DNA from: Acetobacterium tundrae
Lineage (GTDB): Bacteria > Bacillota > Clostridia > Eubacteriales > Eubacteriaceae
DNA: 64,000 bases
Assembly: GCF_008086615.1 (NCBI RefSeq)
Contig: NZ_RXYB01000004.1
Location: 124,001-188,000 of the forward strand
Direction: 5' to 3'
The notes under the pieces: model-generated
Database searches by the model: none
Told to the model about the DNA's origin: nothing
The model's input: the letters and a program-made list of their open reading frames with translations, nothing else
Position numbers and translations under genes: made by a program
Part shown: positions 36,801 to 45,807 of the stretch, one piece after another
Numbering within the stretch: the first letter of the stretch is position 1
Layout: the number at the start of each line of letters is the position of its first letter

Positions 36801-36840
36801 ATGAAGACGCTGTCCTACATGAAAAGGACAGCGTCTTCAT
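36801..36840. repeat. Perfect 15-bp hairpin
   Basis: ATGAAGACGCTGTCC (36801-36815), ten-base loop, GGACAGCGTCTTCAT (36826-36840). No T-tract follows. It lies 60 bases after the previous hairpin. Confidence 0.8.
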
Positions 36841-37005
36841 CGCTGATATCAAAAGGGACCACTCCCGGATCAGTCGGGTGGTGACTGGGGAAGGCATTGC
36901 TATTTTCAGGGCCATGCATCAATTGAAACTTTGACTGGTGAGGATGCCTAGCACTGCGGTTAGCGTCGAAAGAGCCTGTGCTTGCTTATGGTATGCTACT
37001 TGTCT

Positions 37006-37464
37006 TTAATAAGAAATCGTTCCGGTTTGATCGGAATTTAAATACATAAAATTGATGCCGTTTTCGGCAGATTGATCAGTACCGACGCCGCTAAAGACAA
37101 TTTTTGTGCCGTCATTTAAATCAATGCCGCTAGAGAATCCCATGGCTTTCAGGGAGGCAACATATGTTTCGGCGTCTGCCTTGCTCATATCTGAAAAATT
37201 AACAAGGGTCAGCTTGCCAGACATAGAATTTTCGTCATAGCGCGTTACATCGGTGATTTTACAGACTGGGGTGGGGAGTTTGCCGTTGAACTCGTCTGGC
37301 CACTTGGCAAGTTGGGACGAATCCGAACTCTGTGTCGAACCTTGGGTGGTTGTGGATGCATCCGTGTTCGCTGGGGCATCACCGGCGGTTGACTTTTGTG
37401 GGGTGCAAGCGCAAAATAAAATCAGTGTAATGGCCAAAATGATAAAAAGGGTGATTTTTCTCAT
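37006..37464 (-). CDS. Lipoprotein, DUF6591-like
   Basis: A 152-residue lipoprotein. Signal peptide with lipobox LFCACTPQ, a Ser/Thr/Gln-rich linker (~30-50), then a folded domain with WPDEFNGKLPTPVCKITDV and YVASLKAMGFSSGI, as in small DUF6591-type lipoproteins. Anchored at the outer membrane face of the cytoplasmic membrane. It has a weak ribosome site (AAGGAG, six bases upstream) and stands alone. The function is unknown. Confidence 0.7.
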   Translation of the reverse strand: MRKITLFIILAITLILFCACTPQKSTAGDAPANTDASTTTQGSTQSSDSSQLAKWPDEFNGKLPTPVCKITDVTRYDENSMSGKLTLVNFSDMSKADAETYVASLKAMGFSSGIDLNDGTKIVFSGVGTDQSAENGINFMYLNSDQTGTISY

Positions 37465-37647
37465 ATTAACTCCTTATTTGCATTTATTGTGTGGTCTCAC
37501 AGGCTATATTTTTCGGGTTCACCAATGTAAGCGATAGTGTTGATTATACAGATGGTTTTCACCGCTTATTCAATACTTCGATTATAACATATTCGCTGTT
37601 TTTTCTCAATGAAAAAACGAATGTTTTAGCTTAAATGAGCGTGAAAT

Positions 37648-37767
37648 ATGGATGTAATTTTATTGGAATTTATCAAACCATTAAAAGTTGTAGATGGGAC
37701 AATCCCAGACCATGTTGAGTATCTGGACAAATATAATTTTCATGAATCGAGGTTAACCGATGGATAA
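37648..37767 (+). pseudogene. Truncated YciI duplicate
   Basis: The frame MDVILLEFIKPLKVVDGTIP, then DHVEYLDKYNFHESRLTDG ends after 39 codons. The first ~30 residues match the YciI gene at 35219, and the DNA just upstream also matches (GATGTTTTAGCGTAAAGGAG versus the block ending 37640). The C-terminal two thirds are missing. It overlaps the DUF2284 start at 37760. Confidence 0.75.
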
Positions 37768-38295
37768 AGATAAAATAGAAAGCATATTTTTGAATAAACA
37801 ATTCAGTGATTTTAAATGGGTCACTGGAGATAAAATAAAAGTTGCTCAATGGGTTCGAGTAAAATGTATGTACGGATGTGATAGTCCGGTAAAAAAAGTA
37901 CTTGCCCACCAAATACACCAACAGTACAGGAATGTCGGGAGTTTTTATCGGAATATGAAAGTGCAGTAATTTTTCATTTTCAGGAAAAGCTTGATACCGA
38001 CGAGGCTTTACATCAATGGTGTAAACATACTAATAAAGAATTACTTAAAATAGAAAAGGAAATTTTTCTGCTGGGATTCCATAAAGCGTTCGCTTTGCTG
38101 GTGGATGAATGTAATTTATGTTCGGATTGCGTATCGGACAGAGTCACGTGTAAAAATAAAAAAATGGCAAGACCCTGTACCGAAGCGATGGCGATTGACG
38201 TTTATGGAACCGTTCGGGATCTTGATTATCCCATTCACGTGCTAGCCGATAAGAATGTGAAAATGAATCGCTATGGAATACTGCTCATCGATTAA
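37760..38295 (+). pseudogene. DUF2284 metal-binding protein broken in an A7 tract
   Basis: The first frame reads WVTGDKIKVAQWVRVKCMYG, then CDSPVKKVLAHQ; the second frame carries CPPNTPTVQECREFLSEYES and, later, CNLCSDCVSDRVTC and MARPCTEAMAIDVYGTVRDL. Joined, they form a complete DUF2284 protein of ~178 residues ending YGILLID. Adding one A to the A7 run at 37891-37897 gives KKSTCPPNTP, the family consensus. Conserved Cys residues point to an Fe-S or other metal site. Whether this is a true mutation, a phase-variable slip or a read error cannot be decided here. The flavoprotein gene at 38310 follows directly. Confidence 0.75.
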
Positions 38296-38309
38296 AGGAG
38301 GCCAATTAG

Positions 38310-39071
38310 ATGAAAGTTATCGCAATTATGGGGAGTCCGCATAAGGGAAAAGGATATGAGATCGTTCAGAAGATTGAAGTAAAATTGAAACGTAGCGACG
38401 ATATTGATTTTCAGTATATCTTTCTAAGCGATGTCAATTTGCAACCCTGCATCGGTTGTTTTTCCTGTATCGCAAAAGGGGAAAGCTTCTGTCCATTGCA
38501 GGACGACAGGAAAATCATCGAGAAGAAAATATTGGATGCGGATGGAGTCATCCTTAGCACGCCAGGGTATACCCAGAATGTGAGCGGTTTAATGAAGAAC
38601 TTCATGGATCGTTTTGCCTATAGTTTACATCGTCCGAAATTTTTCAATCAGTCCCTGATGCTAGTTGCCAATGGCGGTTCTGGTTTGAGAAAGGTAAATA
38701 AGGCACTTGCCATGACCCTTGGCGGCGGCAGCAAAGTCTGTGAATTGAAAATAACCACCACCCCTTGGGAGCCTACAAAAAAGTATGCAGATCAGACGGA
38801 TCGAGCCATTGAAGAAAGTGCAAAATGTTTTTATGCATCGATGGTCAATAAAAATAATACTTCGCCTGAATTGGGAAACTTGATTTGGTTTCGAATCTTC
38901 AAAAAAATGGCCAGTTTGTCCGAACAGAATTTACCGGCAGATTACCAATTCTACAAGGATAAACAGAATTATTTCTATCCTGTCCGGGTGAATCCCATAA
39001 AAAACGGACTGGCTGAAATCATCGCGATTTTTGCGGTCTGGAGTATGATAAAGCAGGTGGCTTTTAAGTAG
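38310..39071 (+). CDS. NADPH-dependent FMN reductase / iron-sulfur flavoprotein-like
   Basis: A 253-residue flavodoxin-fold protein: FMN phosphate loop IMGSPHKGKGYEIVQKI, isoalloxazine loop GVILSTPGYTQNVSGLMKNF and MLVANGGSG. Cys residues in CIGCFSCIAKGESFCPL have the C-x2-C-x2-C-xn-C spacing of iron-sulfur flavoproteins (Isf), which carry a [4Fe-4S] centre. The C-terminal ~70 residues include a hydrophobic stretch (LAEIIAIFAVWSMIKQVAF) unusual for this group and suggesting membrane contact. Strong ribosome site (AAAGGAGG); it follows the DUF2284 gene by 14 bases. Confidence 0.85.
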   Translation: MKVIAIMGSPHKGKGYEIVQKIEVKLKRSDDIDFQYIFLSDVNLQPCIGCFSCIAKGESFCPLQDDRKIIEKKILDADGVILSTPGYTQNVSGLMKNFMDRFAYSLHRPKFFNQSLMLVANGGSGLRKVNKALAMTLGGGSKVCELKITTTPWEPTKKYADQTDRAIEESAKCFYASMVNKNNTSPELGNLIWFRIFKKMASLSEQNLPADYQFYKDKQNYFYPVRVNPIKNGLAEIIAIFAVWSMIKQVAFK

Positions 39072-39107
39072 GTTGAGGGCGTATAATAAAAATAAAAAGG
39101 AGGTGTG

Positions 39108-39572
39108 ATGAAAAAAGTGTGGCATGAATTATATCCGGTAAATTTGGAACCTTCTTTTGAGAAAATTGAGGCTTATATTGATAATGATTTGTGGATCGAG
39201 ATGAATGATTTTTTAGCAGATACCTATTCGGTTACGCCGCAACTGGCCTTTAGCAGGTGCTCAGCTCAGCCGGGATGGAATATTAAATATAAGAAAAACG
39301 GAAAATCCCTTTGCACCCTTTATCCCATGGATGGTTATTTTATCGCATTGGTAGTGATCGGTACCAAGGAAATGACAGAAACGGAAATCCTGTTGCCGCT
39401 TTTAAGCGAATACACCCGGGATCTTTTTAACAGTGTTCCTTTTTCAGCCGGCGGAAGATGGCTGATGATAAACATCACCTCAGAAAGGGTATTAAATGAT
39501 GTAAAAGAACTAATAAAAATTCGGGTCAGACCCAAAGAGAAAATAAAGCTTAAAGTAAAACTGCCCAAATAA
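39108..39572 (+). CDS. DUF3788-like protein
   Basis: A 154-residue soluble protein beginning MKKVWHELYPVNLEPSFEKI, then NPGWNIKYKKNGKSLCTLYP-like (QPGWNIKYKKNGKSLCTLYP) and GGRWLMINITSERVLNDVKE, the DUF3788 pattern. The ATG at 39108 follows AAAGGAGG. It converges with, and overlaps by 23 bases, the truncated AraC gene on the other strand. The function is unknown; relatives often accompany AraC/GyrI regulators. Confidence 0.75.
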   Translation: MKKVWHELYPVNLEPSFEKIEAYIDNDLWIEMNDFLADTYSVTPQLAFSRCSAQPGWNIKYKKNGKSLCTLYPMDGYFIALVVIGTKEMTETEILLPLLSEYTRDLFNSVPFSAGGRWLMINITSERVLNDVKELIKIRVRPKEKIKLKVKLPK

Positions 39573-39936
39573 TCGTAATTTTGAAGCTGATAGGCGGATA
39601 TGCACGGAGTGTGACACCCCCTTTTTTAACTAGCGAAGGGGCAACACCGTGAATGTTTTTAAACGCCCGGTTAAATGCGGTGGGAGACGTATACCCATAT
39701 TTCAAAGCCACATCAATGATTTTTTCGTCAGCGCCTTGAAGATCAACTGCCGCCAGCGTCATTCGCCTGCGACGGATATATTCAGATAAGGAAACATTTG
39801 CCATATAGGCAAACATCCGCTGAAAATGATACGTTGAGCAACAAGCAACGGCTGCAATTTGATTATAATCGACCTCTTCGGTAAGGTGTTCTTCAATATA
39901 ATTTATTGCATTATTTAATCTTTCAATCCACTCCAT
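39550..39936 (-). pseudogene. AraC regulator truncated before its effector domain
   Basis: 128 codons holding two helix-turn-helix motifs (YNQIAAVACCSTYHFQRMFA; IIDVALKYGYTSPTAFNRAF). Close relatives of the form MEWIERLNNAINYIEEHLTE carry a ~150-residue GyrI-like effector-binding domain after the sequence AYPPISFKITI. Here the frame passes that point and stops six codons later (IWAVLL), inside the 3' end of the DUF3788 gene. It may still bind DNA, but lacks the domain that senses ligands. Confidence 0.7.
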
Positions 39937-40366
39937 TTATTCAGCTCCTTGTTACAATTATACTATTCTAAAATTATAGGTCCTCTCTTTTCATGCACAA
40001 ATTAGCGAGTTGCTGTTAATGCAAAGCACATAATTATTCGAAGATATAAGCACTGATGATCTCCCCGTAAATAATTGGTATAGTCAAATACGTCAATTTC
40101 TCTTTTCAGACTTAGTCTCCTAGAGTAGTTTGTGTTTATATAATATAATAAAATATACAACTAAGCAAGTAGGGCACTGTACGACTTTATTTATGAATCC
40201 AATCAGGGTAAAAATCTGTATTTTGTATCAGAGGTGAAAGAAGCTCAGATAAATCAAATCAATGTAAAAATCGATCAGAGTTGCACTTGCAAATAACATC
40301 TAATATGTTTATGAGGAGAGCTGAAAGGAATAGATAGAACATTAGAAAATGAATTCAGGAGAAAAA
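39937..40366. other. Intergenic region with an orphan C-terminal fragment
   Basis: About 430 bases. From 40165 to a stop at 40294-40296 the plus strand reads ASRALYDFIYESNQGKNLYF, then VSEVKEAQINQINVKIDQSC, TCK. It has coding character but no start codon or ribosome site, so it is the tail of a lost gene. The rest is A/T-rich and shows nothing else. Confidence 0.45.
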
Positions 40367-41074
40367 ATGATTAAACAAGACTTGAAAATAAAGGGGATTC
40401 CTGCAATTTTATGGGGAGAAAATTCTAGAAACATATTTATTGCGGTACATGGAAATATGTCAAACAAAGCGGATGATGTAATTGTAATTCTAGCAGAGAA
40501 ACTAACAAAAACCGGTTACCAGGTACTCAGCTTTGATTTGCCAGAGCATGGAGAACGGAAAAAAGATCCAACCCCATGCAAGGTTCAATATTGTGTCAAA
40601 GACCTTTCAATTATAATGGCATATGCAAAAAAAAATTGGAACAATATCAGTTTGTTTGCTTGTAGTATGGGCGTATATTTTAGCTTGCTGACCTACAAAG
40701 ATGAGGATTTAAAGCAGAGTATATTCGTTTCGCCGGTTGTTGATATGGAAAGAATGATAAATAATATGATGACGTGGTTTAATGTAAGCGAGGAGCAGTT
40801 AGAAACAAAAAAGGAAATTGCCACACCGATTGGACAGATATTATATTGGGATTATTATTGCTATGTGAAAGAACATCCGATTAGGTCATGGCCTAAATCG
40901 ACCGTAATTCTTTACGGTTCGGATGATGATTTGTGCGAATTTGACATCATTTCTAATTTTGCACACAAATTTAATTGCGACCTGACGGTAATGGAGCATG
41001 GAGAACATTATTTTCATACGGAAGAACAATTAAATTTCTTCAGTCAATGGATAGAAAAGCGGATAAGCGTTTGA
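40367..41074 (+). CDS. Alpha/beta hydrolase
   Basis: A 235-residue hydrolase: oxyanion strand IFIAVHGNMSNKADD, nucleophile elbow LFACSMGVYFSLL (Ser replaces nothing unusual; G-x-S-x-G is C-S-M-G here), acidic residue in ILYGSDDDLCEF and catalytic His in MEHGEHYFHTEEQ. The first elbow Gly is Ala-Cys, a mild deviation. The ATG at 40367 follows CAGGAG. Cytoplasmic esterase or thioesterase-like; substrate unknown. Monocistronic. Confidence 0.8.
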   Translation: MIKQDLKIKGIPAILWGENSRNIFIAVHGNMSNKADDVIVILAEKLTKTGYQVLSFDLPEHGERKKDPTPCKVQYCVKDLSIIMAYAKKNWNNISLFACSMGVYFSLLTYKDEDLKQSIFVSPVVDMERMINNMMTWFNVSEEQLETKKEIATPIGQILYWDYYCYVKEHPIRSWPKSTVILYGSDDDLCEFDIISNFAHKFNCDLTVMEHGEHYFHTEEQLNFFSQWIEKRISV

Positions 41075-41384
41075 GTCAAATGCAGTTATAATACGAAAAG
41101 TTAGTGCAAAATTAATAGCTTTTATGTATAATTAATATTAAACAGTTCGGATGCAACAAAAATAGTTTAATTCTTCATATGAGCCGTTGGCTGATGACTT
41201 GCCAGAGGCTTTTTTGATGATTCACCAGATAAAAAAACACATGGTGAGCTTTATGATAAAGAAAACGTCGCTGTTATAAAACCCGTTGTGTAAATGATTA
41301 CAGGCAAGATTCTTTAATATCAATTAATTACGAAACTTAGATCAGCTTCGTAATTAATTATTTTAATGTTTTAAGGAGAGAGAA
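41075..41384. other. Intergenic region with a frameshifted orphan fragment
   Basis: About 310 bases. At 41181-41293 the plus strand reads EPLADDLPEAF, then after a one-base shift in the T6 run FDDSPDKKTHGELYDKENVA and VIKPVV, stop. It is another gene tail without a start. No other signal was found apart from the ribosome site of the next gene. Confidence 0.4.
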
Positions 41385-42845
41385 ATGAAAAGAAAATTAA
41401 AAGCGGCGTGTCTGGTGTTGAGTATGGTTATTTTACTGACGAGTTGTTCGACAGCGGAAAAGTCGGTGCTGGATCCCAAAAATCCGGTGTCAATCACCCT
41501 TTGGCATTATTATGTCGGGGACAATAAGATTGCCTTGGAAACGGCTGTGGATCAGTTCAACAAAGGTGTGGGTTCCGAAAAAGGGGTCGTCGTTACGGCA
41601 GTGGCTAAAGGCAGTATTTCAGAATTGGAGAAAGCAGTAACCGATTCGGCCAAGGGTATTATCAATGCTGAACCCATGCCGGATATGTTCTCAACCTATC
41701 CGGATAAAGGACTTGAGATTGATCAGCTGGGCAAGCTTTGTGATTTAAATGATTATTTTTCGAAAGATGAACAGAAACTCTATATTGCAGCATTCCTGAA
41801 TGATGGCAAGTATGACGGCGATCGTTTGTTGAGCATTCCCATTGTGAAAAGTACTGAGCTGCTTTATGTCAATGCAACAGCCTGGAATGAATTTGCTGCC
41901 GCCACCGGTGTTAATGAAAAAAACCTGACCACCTGGGAAGGGGTCTACGCAGTCGCACGTGCCTACTACCAATGGACCGATGCACAAACCCCGGACATAG
42001 CCTGGGACGGTAAAAGCTTAATGGGTATTGATTCGGTTGCTAATTATATTATCATTGGTAATAAACAATTGGGTGTTGAGGTCATTGATGGAAAGAATGA
42101 AAAGGCAGTTTTAAATCATGCCGACCTGAGAAAGCTTTTTGATATCTATTATGGCGGAATGAGCCTTGGCTATTTAAATGCAGTTGGTAAGTTTCGTTCA
42201 GATGATATTAAAGCTAGTGATTTAATTGCCTATGTTGGTTCGTCATCAGGCGCTGCATATTTTCCCACCTGGATTGAAAAAGATAATACCCGATCTCCTA
42301 TTGAATTTACTGCTCTGGCATATCCTTGTTTTGCTGGAGGCACCCCCACCGCCATTGTTCAGGGAGCAGGTATGAGTGTGACCAAATCTACACCTGAGAA
42401 GCAGGAGGGTGCGGCGCTCTTTCTAAAATGGTTTACCGCCGAGGAACAGAACATTCCCTTTGCCATGACAACCGGCTATTTACCGGTAGAAACGGGAGCT
42501 TACGGGAATGCGGACTATAACGCTTCATTGAAGTCTCTAAGTTCCGGTGACCAGGCAGAAAAAAATGTGGCGGCGGTTTATGATATTGCTTTAAATCAGA
42601 TTATGGAGTCCAATACCTATGCGTCCACACCCTTTAAAGGCAGTTATAATGTTCGGTCGGTTTTGGAAACATCCCTCACAACTATGGCAGAATCCGGACG
42701 CCAAAGTGCTGTTGCCTTAAAGGAACAAGGAATGACCGAAGATGAAATAGTGACAGCCCTGGATATGAATGCCCGTTTTGACGAGTGGCTTTCCAGTATT
42801 CGCAGTCAGTTTGATACATTAGGAATTTCATATTCTGAGGAATAA
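41385..42845 (+). CDS. Family 1 extracellular solute-binding lipoprotein
   Basis: A 486-residue lipoprotein: signal MKRKLKAACLVLSMVILLTS with lipobox LLTSCST, then a family-1 binding-protein fold (VSITLWHYYVGDNKIALETA; GAALFLKWFTAEEQNIPFAM). It resembles sugar-binding proteins of ABC importers. No permease or ATPase gene accompanies it. Instead a Cache-GGDEF-EAL protein follows 22 bases later in the same operon, so the binding protein may present a ligand to that sensor. AAGGAGAG precedes the ATG. Confidence 0.9.
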   Translation: MKRKLKAACLVLSMVILLTSCSTAEKSVLDPKNPVSITLWHYYVGDNKIALETAVDQFNKGVGSEKGVVVTAVAKGSISELEKAVTDSAKGIINAEPMPDMFSTYPDKGLEIDQLGKLCDLNDYFSKDEQKLYIAAFLNDGKYDGDRLLSIPIVKSTELLYVNATAWNEFAAATGVNEKNLTTWEGVYAVARAYYQWTDAQTPDIAWDGKSLMGIDSVANYIIIGNKQLGVEVIDGKNEKAVLNHADLRKLFDIYYGGMSLGYLNAVGKFRSDDIKASDLIAYVGSSSGAAYFPTWIEKDNTRSPIEFTALAYPCFAGGTPTAIVQGAGMSVTKSTPEKQEGAALFLKWFTAEEQNIPFAMTTGYLPVETGAYGNADYNASLKSLSSGDQAEKNVAAVYDIALNQIMESNTYASTPFKGSYNVRSVLETSLTTMAESGRQSAVALKEQGMTEDEIVTALDMNARFDEWLSSIRSQFDTLGISYSEE

Positions 42846-42867
42846 ACTACGATGTAAGGAAAAATGC

Positions 42868-45807
42868 ATGAAAAAAACATGGACACTTCGGAGACAGTTA
42901 AATATTTTATTGGCATTGATTGTTATATTTCAAAGTATCGCATTAATTTTTGCTTTATGGTTTTCCCAGGTATATTTTATGTTGGATGCAGAAGCGGTTC
43001 GTTTGCTTAGCAATACAACAGAAACCCGGGCCCAGACCTTCGATTCATCCGTTGGTGCAATGATTGGCAACATGGCAAATGAGACCGAAAACTTGAATTC
43101 AGAATTGGTTCAATTAGCACAGCAGAACCAGAAATCTCCAGAAGATCTATATCTCGACGACGATAGTTACAATCAGGCTGCTTTGGTGGCAAGTGCTACG
43201 CTGGTATCAATTTTGAAGCAAAATCATGTCACTGGGGCATACTTTATTTTGAATGGATCAAATGCCAACAAAGCGGATACAGCTGCGCATTCCGCAGTTT
43301 ACATAAGAAATTCGACTCCGGATGTGAGTGCGTCTACAAATTATTCGCTGGAAATCGGCCCGACTGCCGTATCCAAAGAATATCATATGCCAACCAGCAT
43401 TCGCTGGAATCTGGATATGCGCTCCGATAAAGAAGAAAATTACTTTGATTTTTATGAAAAGCCAATCTGGGCGAGTACCCAGTTTAAGGGCTCAGAAATG
43501 GAGCGTTTTGGTTATTGGTCCACACCAAAGGATATATTAAATGACAATCAGCAGGTTGTGTGTTATACCATGCCGGTATTAGATGAGAATGGTAACGGAT
43601 ACGGTGTCATCGGTATCGAAATTGCCATGCCTTATTTTTCTCAGCATTATTTGCCAGATTCGGATTTGCTTTATCACAACAGTTTTTATGTGATTTCAGA
43701 AATGCATGACAATGCCCTGGACTTAGGCTGGTTTATTCCCAGTGGTGTCCTGGCAAAAACCTATTTAAAAAGTGGTGAGCCATTGCAATTGAAGGCGGTA
43801 AAAGAGGGCGGAATATTTGAAACCACATTGGATGAATTGGGAACCATGTACAGTTCGGTGCAAAAACTGAAGGTTTACAGCGAGAATTCACCTTTTGTGG
43901 ATCAAAACTGGACATTGTCCTGTTTCGTACCCAGTGATGTTTTGACAGAAAACTCGGTGTCTGTGCGAGAGAAAGTGTTTTACAGTATTGCTCTTACCAC
44001 GGTGCTGGCATTTACTGCTGTTTTTGTATTAGTCTATTTTTTCACCCGCAAGATTTCCAGATTGTCAAAATATGTTCGAAATCTTTCACCCTATGATGAA
44101 ATTCATTTTTTGCCAACAGGTATGCGTGAGATTGATGATTTAACGTCTGCGGTTCAATTGCTGAATCAGAGCCTGATGAATGTTTCCAAGACCACGTCGA
44201 AAATATTGGAATTGAGTTTGTTACCCATTGGCGGATATGAGGTTCTTGATAACAACAAACATGTCATTCTGACGGATTTTTTATACAAGCTGCTTCATAT
44301 TGATCAGGGAAGTCTGATTTCTAAGGATGACTGGGTTCTGTTTTATAATAAACTGACTCAATATCCGATAGATGATCACGATGATATTTATGAGTATTAT
44401 GATGAATACGCTGGAAAACAGCTATGGCTGCGTATCTTGGAGGCTAGACAGCCAACCGGTTCGGTTGGTGTTATTTTGGATGTCACTGCTGATATTGAAG
44501 AAAATCGTCGCTTGGCCAATGAATTGGATTATGATTCATTAACGCATTTATTCAGTAACACGGCTTTAAAACGTGAGGCAAATCGAAAAATAAAAGAAAA
44601 ACCGGATAAAATCGGAGCCATGATTTTTATAGATTTGGATAATTTGAAATACATCAACGATAATTTTGGACACGATATGGGGGATCGCCTCATCATCCGG
44701 GCCAGTGAAATTTTTCGCTATTTTGAACAATTTAAAGGAATTGTTTCGCGAATTTCAGGAGATGAATTTGCCGTTTATTTACATGGCTATGAAGATCAGG
44801 ATGAGCTTCGAAAAATTATTGGAAATCTCTATTCTTATAGTAAATCCTTTAGTTTCATTAGACCGAATGGTACCAGTAACCGCATCCGTTTTTCGTCTGG
44901 AGTCGCCTGGTATCCCGAGGATGCAGACAACGTCATCGATCTATTAAAGCTTTCCGATTTTGCAATGTATGAGGCAAAGAATAAGGAAAAAGGACGATTG
45001 TTTGAATTTAATCGGGATTATTATCAACAGATGTCGTATCTGTTGGAAAATCGCGAAGTCATCAATCGTTTATTGGATGAACAGTTGATTCATTTTGCTT
45101 TTCAGCCGATTGTGGATTTGAAAACTGGTGAAATCATTGCCTATGAAGCATTGATGCGTTCGTTACTGAATGACTTTAAAAATCCTATGGAAATTTTAAC
45201 GGTTGCTGCTGCCCAGTCAAAATCTGCACAGTTGGAACGAATGATTATTTTAATGGCATATAAGACCGTTGAAGAAAATTCTCAGGAGATCGGTGAACGC
45301 AGAATATTCATAAATAGTATCCCCAGCCAAAGACTGAGTGAAGAAGATCATTTGATGCTTGAAAGACATTACCGTCACATTTTTAAAAATATTGTGATTG
45401 AGGTTACCGAAGAAGAAAATAATAATTCAAATAATATGAATGAAAAAATCAAATTTATTCGGAAAAGTGGGATCCAAATTGCAGTAGATGATTTTGGCAG
45501 CGGTTATTCCAATGAACTGCGTATCCTTTCATTGCTGCCGGATATTATTAAAATTGATATGAAACTGATTCAAGGGATTCACAGCAATAGTGACAAACAA
45601 AATATAGTCGCTAATTTGGTTGAATTCTGTCATAATAAAGGCATTAAAGTCGTGGCGGAAGGCATTGAAGAGTCAATGGATTTGGTCAAAATCATAGAGA
45701 TGGATATTGATTATGCACAAGGTTATTACCTTGGACGTCCAACCTTTTCATTTGCAAAAGAGGATGAACGATTAAAAAAAGAAATTCTCGATTTGCACAA
45801 AAAATAG
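42868..45807 (+). CDS. Membrane sensor with GGDEF and EAL domains
   Basis: A 979-residue c-di-GMP protein. Two membrane helices (~14-34 and ~370-392) bracket a ~330-residue extracellular Cache-like domain; then a HAMP-like/PAS-like region, a GGDEF domain (RISGDEFAVYLHG, first Gly replaced by Ser) and an EAL domain. The EAL residues are kept: AYEALMR, EVTEEENN, VDDFGSGYSNELR, IKIDMKLI, VAEGIEES. It probably hydrolyses c-di-GMP; GGDEF activity is uncertain. Operon with the solute-binding lipoprotein, a likely ligand-presenting partner. Confidence 0.9.
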   Translation: MKKTWTLRRQLNILLALIVIFQSIALIFALWFSQVYFMLDAEAVRLLSNTTETRAQTFDSSVGAMIGNMANETENLNSELVQLAQQNQKSPEDLYLDDDSYNQAALVASATLVSILKQNHVTGAYFILNGSNANKADTAAHSAVYIRNSTPDVSASTNYSLEIGPTAVSKEYHMPTSIRWNLDMRSDKEENYFDFYEKPIWASTQFKGSEMERFGYWSTPKDILNDNQQVVCYTMPVLDENGNGYGVIGIEIAMPYFSQHYLPDSDLLYHNSFYVISEMHDNALDLGWFIPSGVLAKTYLKSGEPLQLKAVKEGGIFETTLDELGTMYSSVQKLKVYSENSPFVDQNWTLSCFVPSDVLTENSVSVREKVFYSIALTTVLAFTAVFVLVYFFTRKISRLSKYVRNLSPYDEIHFLPTGMREIDDLTSAVQLLNQSLMNVSKTTSKILELSLLPIGGYEVLDNNKHVILTDFLYKLLHIDQGSLISKDDWVLFYNKLTQYPIDDHDDIYEYYDEYAGKQLWLRILEARQPTGSVGVILDVTADIEENRRLANELDYDSLTHLFSNTALKREANRKIKEKPDKIGAMIFIDLDNLKYINDNFGHDMGDRLIIRASEIFRYFEQFKGIVSRISGDEFAVYLHGYEDQDELRKIIGNLYSYSKSFSFIRPNGTSNRIRFSSGVAWYPEDADNVIDLLKLSDFAMYEAKNKEKGRLFEFNRDYYQQMSYLLENREVINRLLDEQLIHFAFQPIVDLKTGEIIAYEALMRSLLNDFKNPMEILTVAAAQSKSAQLERMIILMAYKTVEENSQEIGERRIFINSIPSQRLSEEDHLMLERHYRHIFKNIVIEVTEEENNNSNNMNEKIKFIRKSGIQIAVDDFGSGYSNELRILSLLPDIIKIDMKLIQGIHSNSDKQNIVANLVEFCHNKGIKVVAEGIEESMDLVKIIEMDIDYAQGYYLGRPTFSFAKEDERLKKEILDLHKK

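Larger units (their letters stand above)
36438..37005. other. Hairpin-rich region without a recognisable gene
   Basis: About 570 bases between the FlxA-like and lipoprotein genes. Short open frames exist (36586-36768; 36722-36934) but none has a family match or convincing ribosome site, and both are built around the two long hairpins described separately. A third, weaker hairpin (ACCAC/CGGGTGGT) lies at ~36858-36882. It may be remnant or non-coding DNA. Confidence 0.4.
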
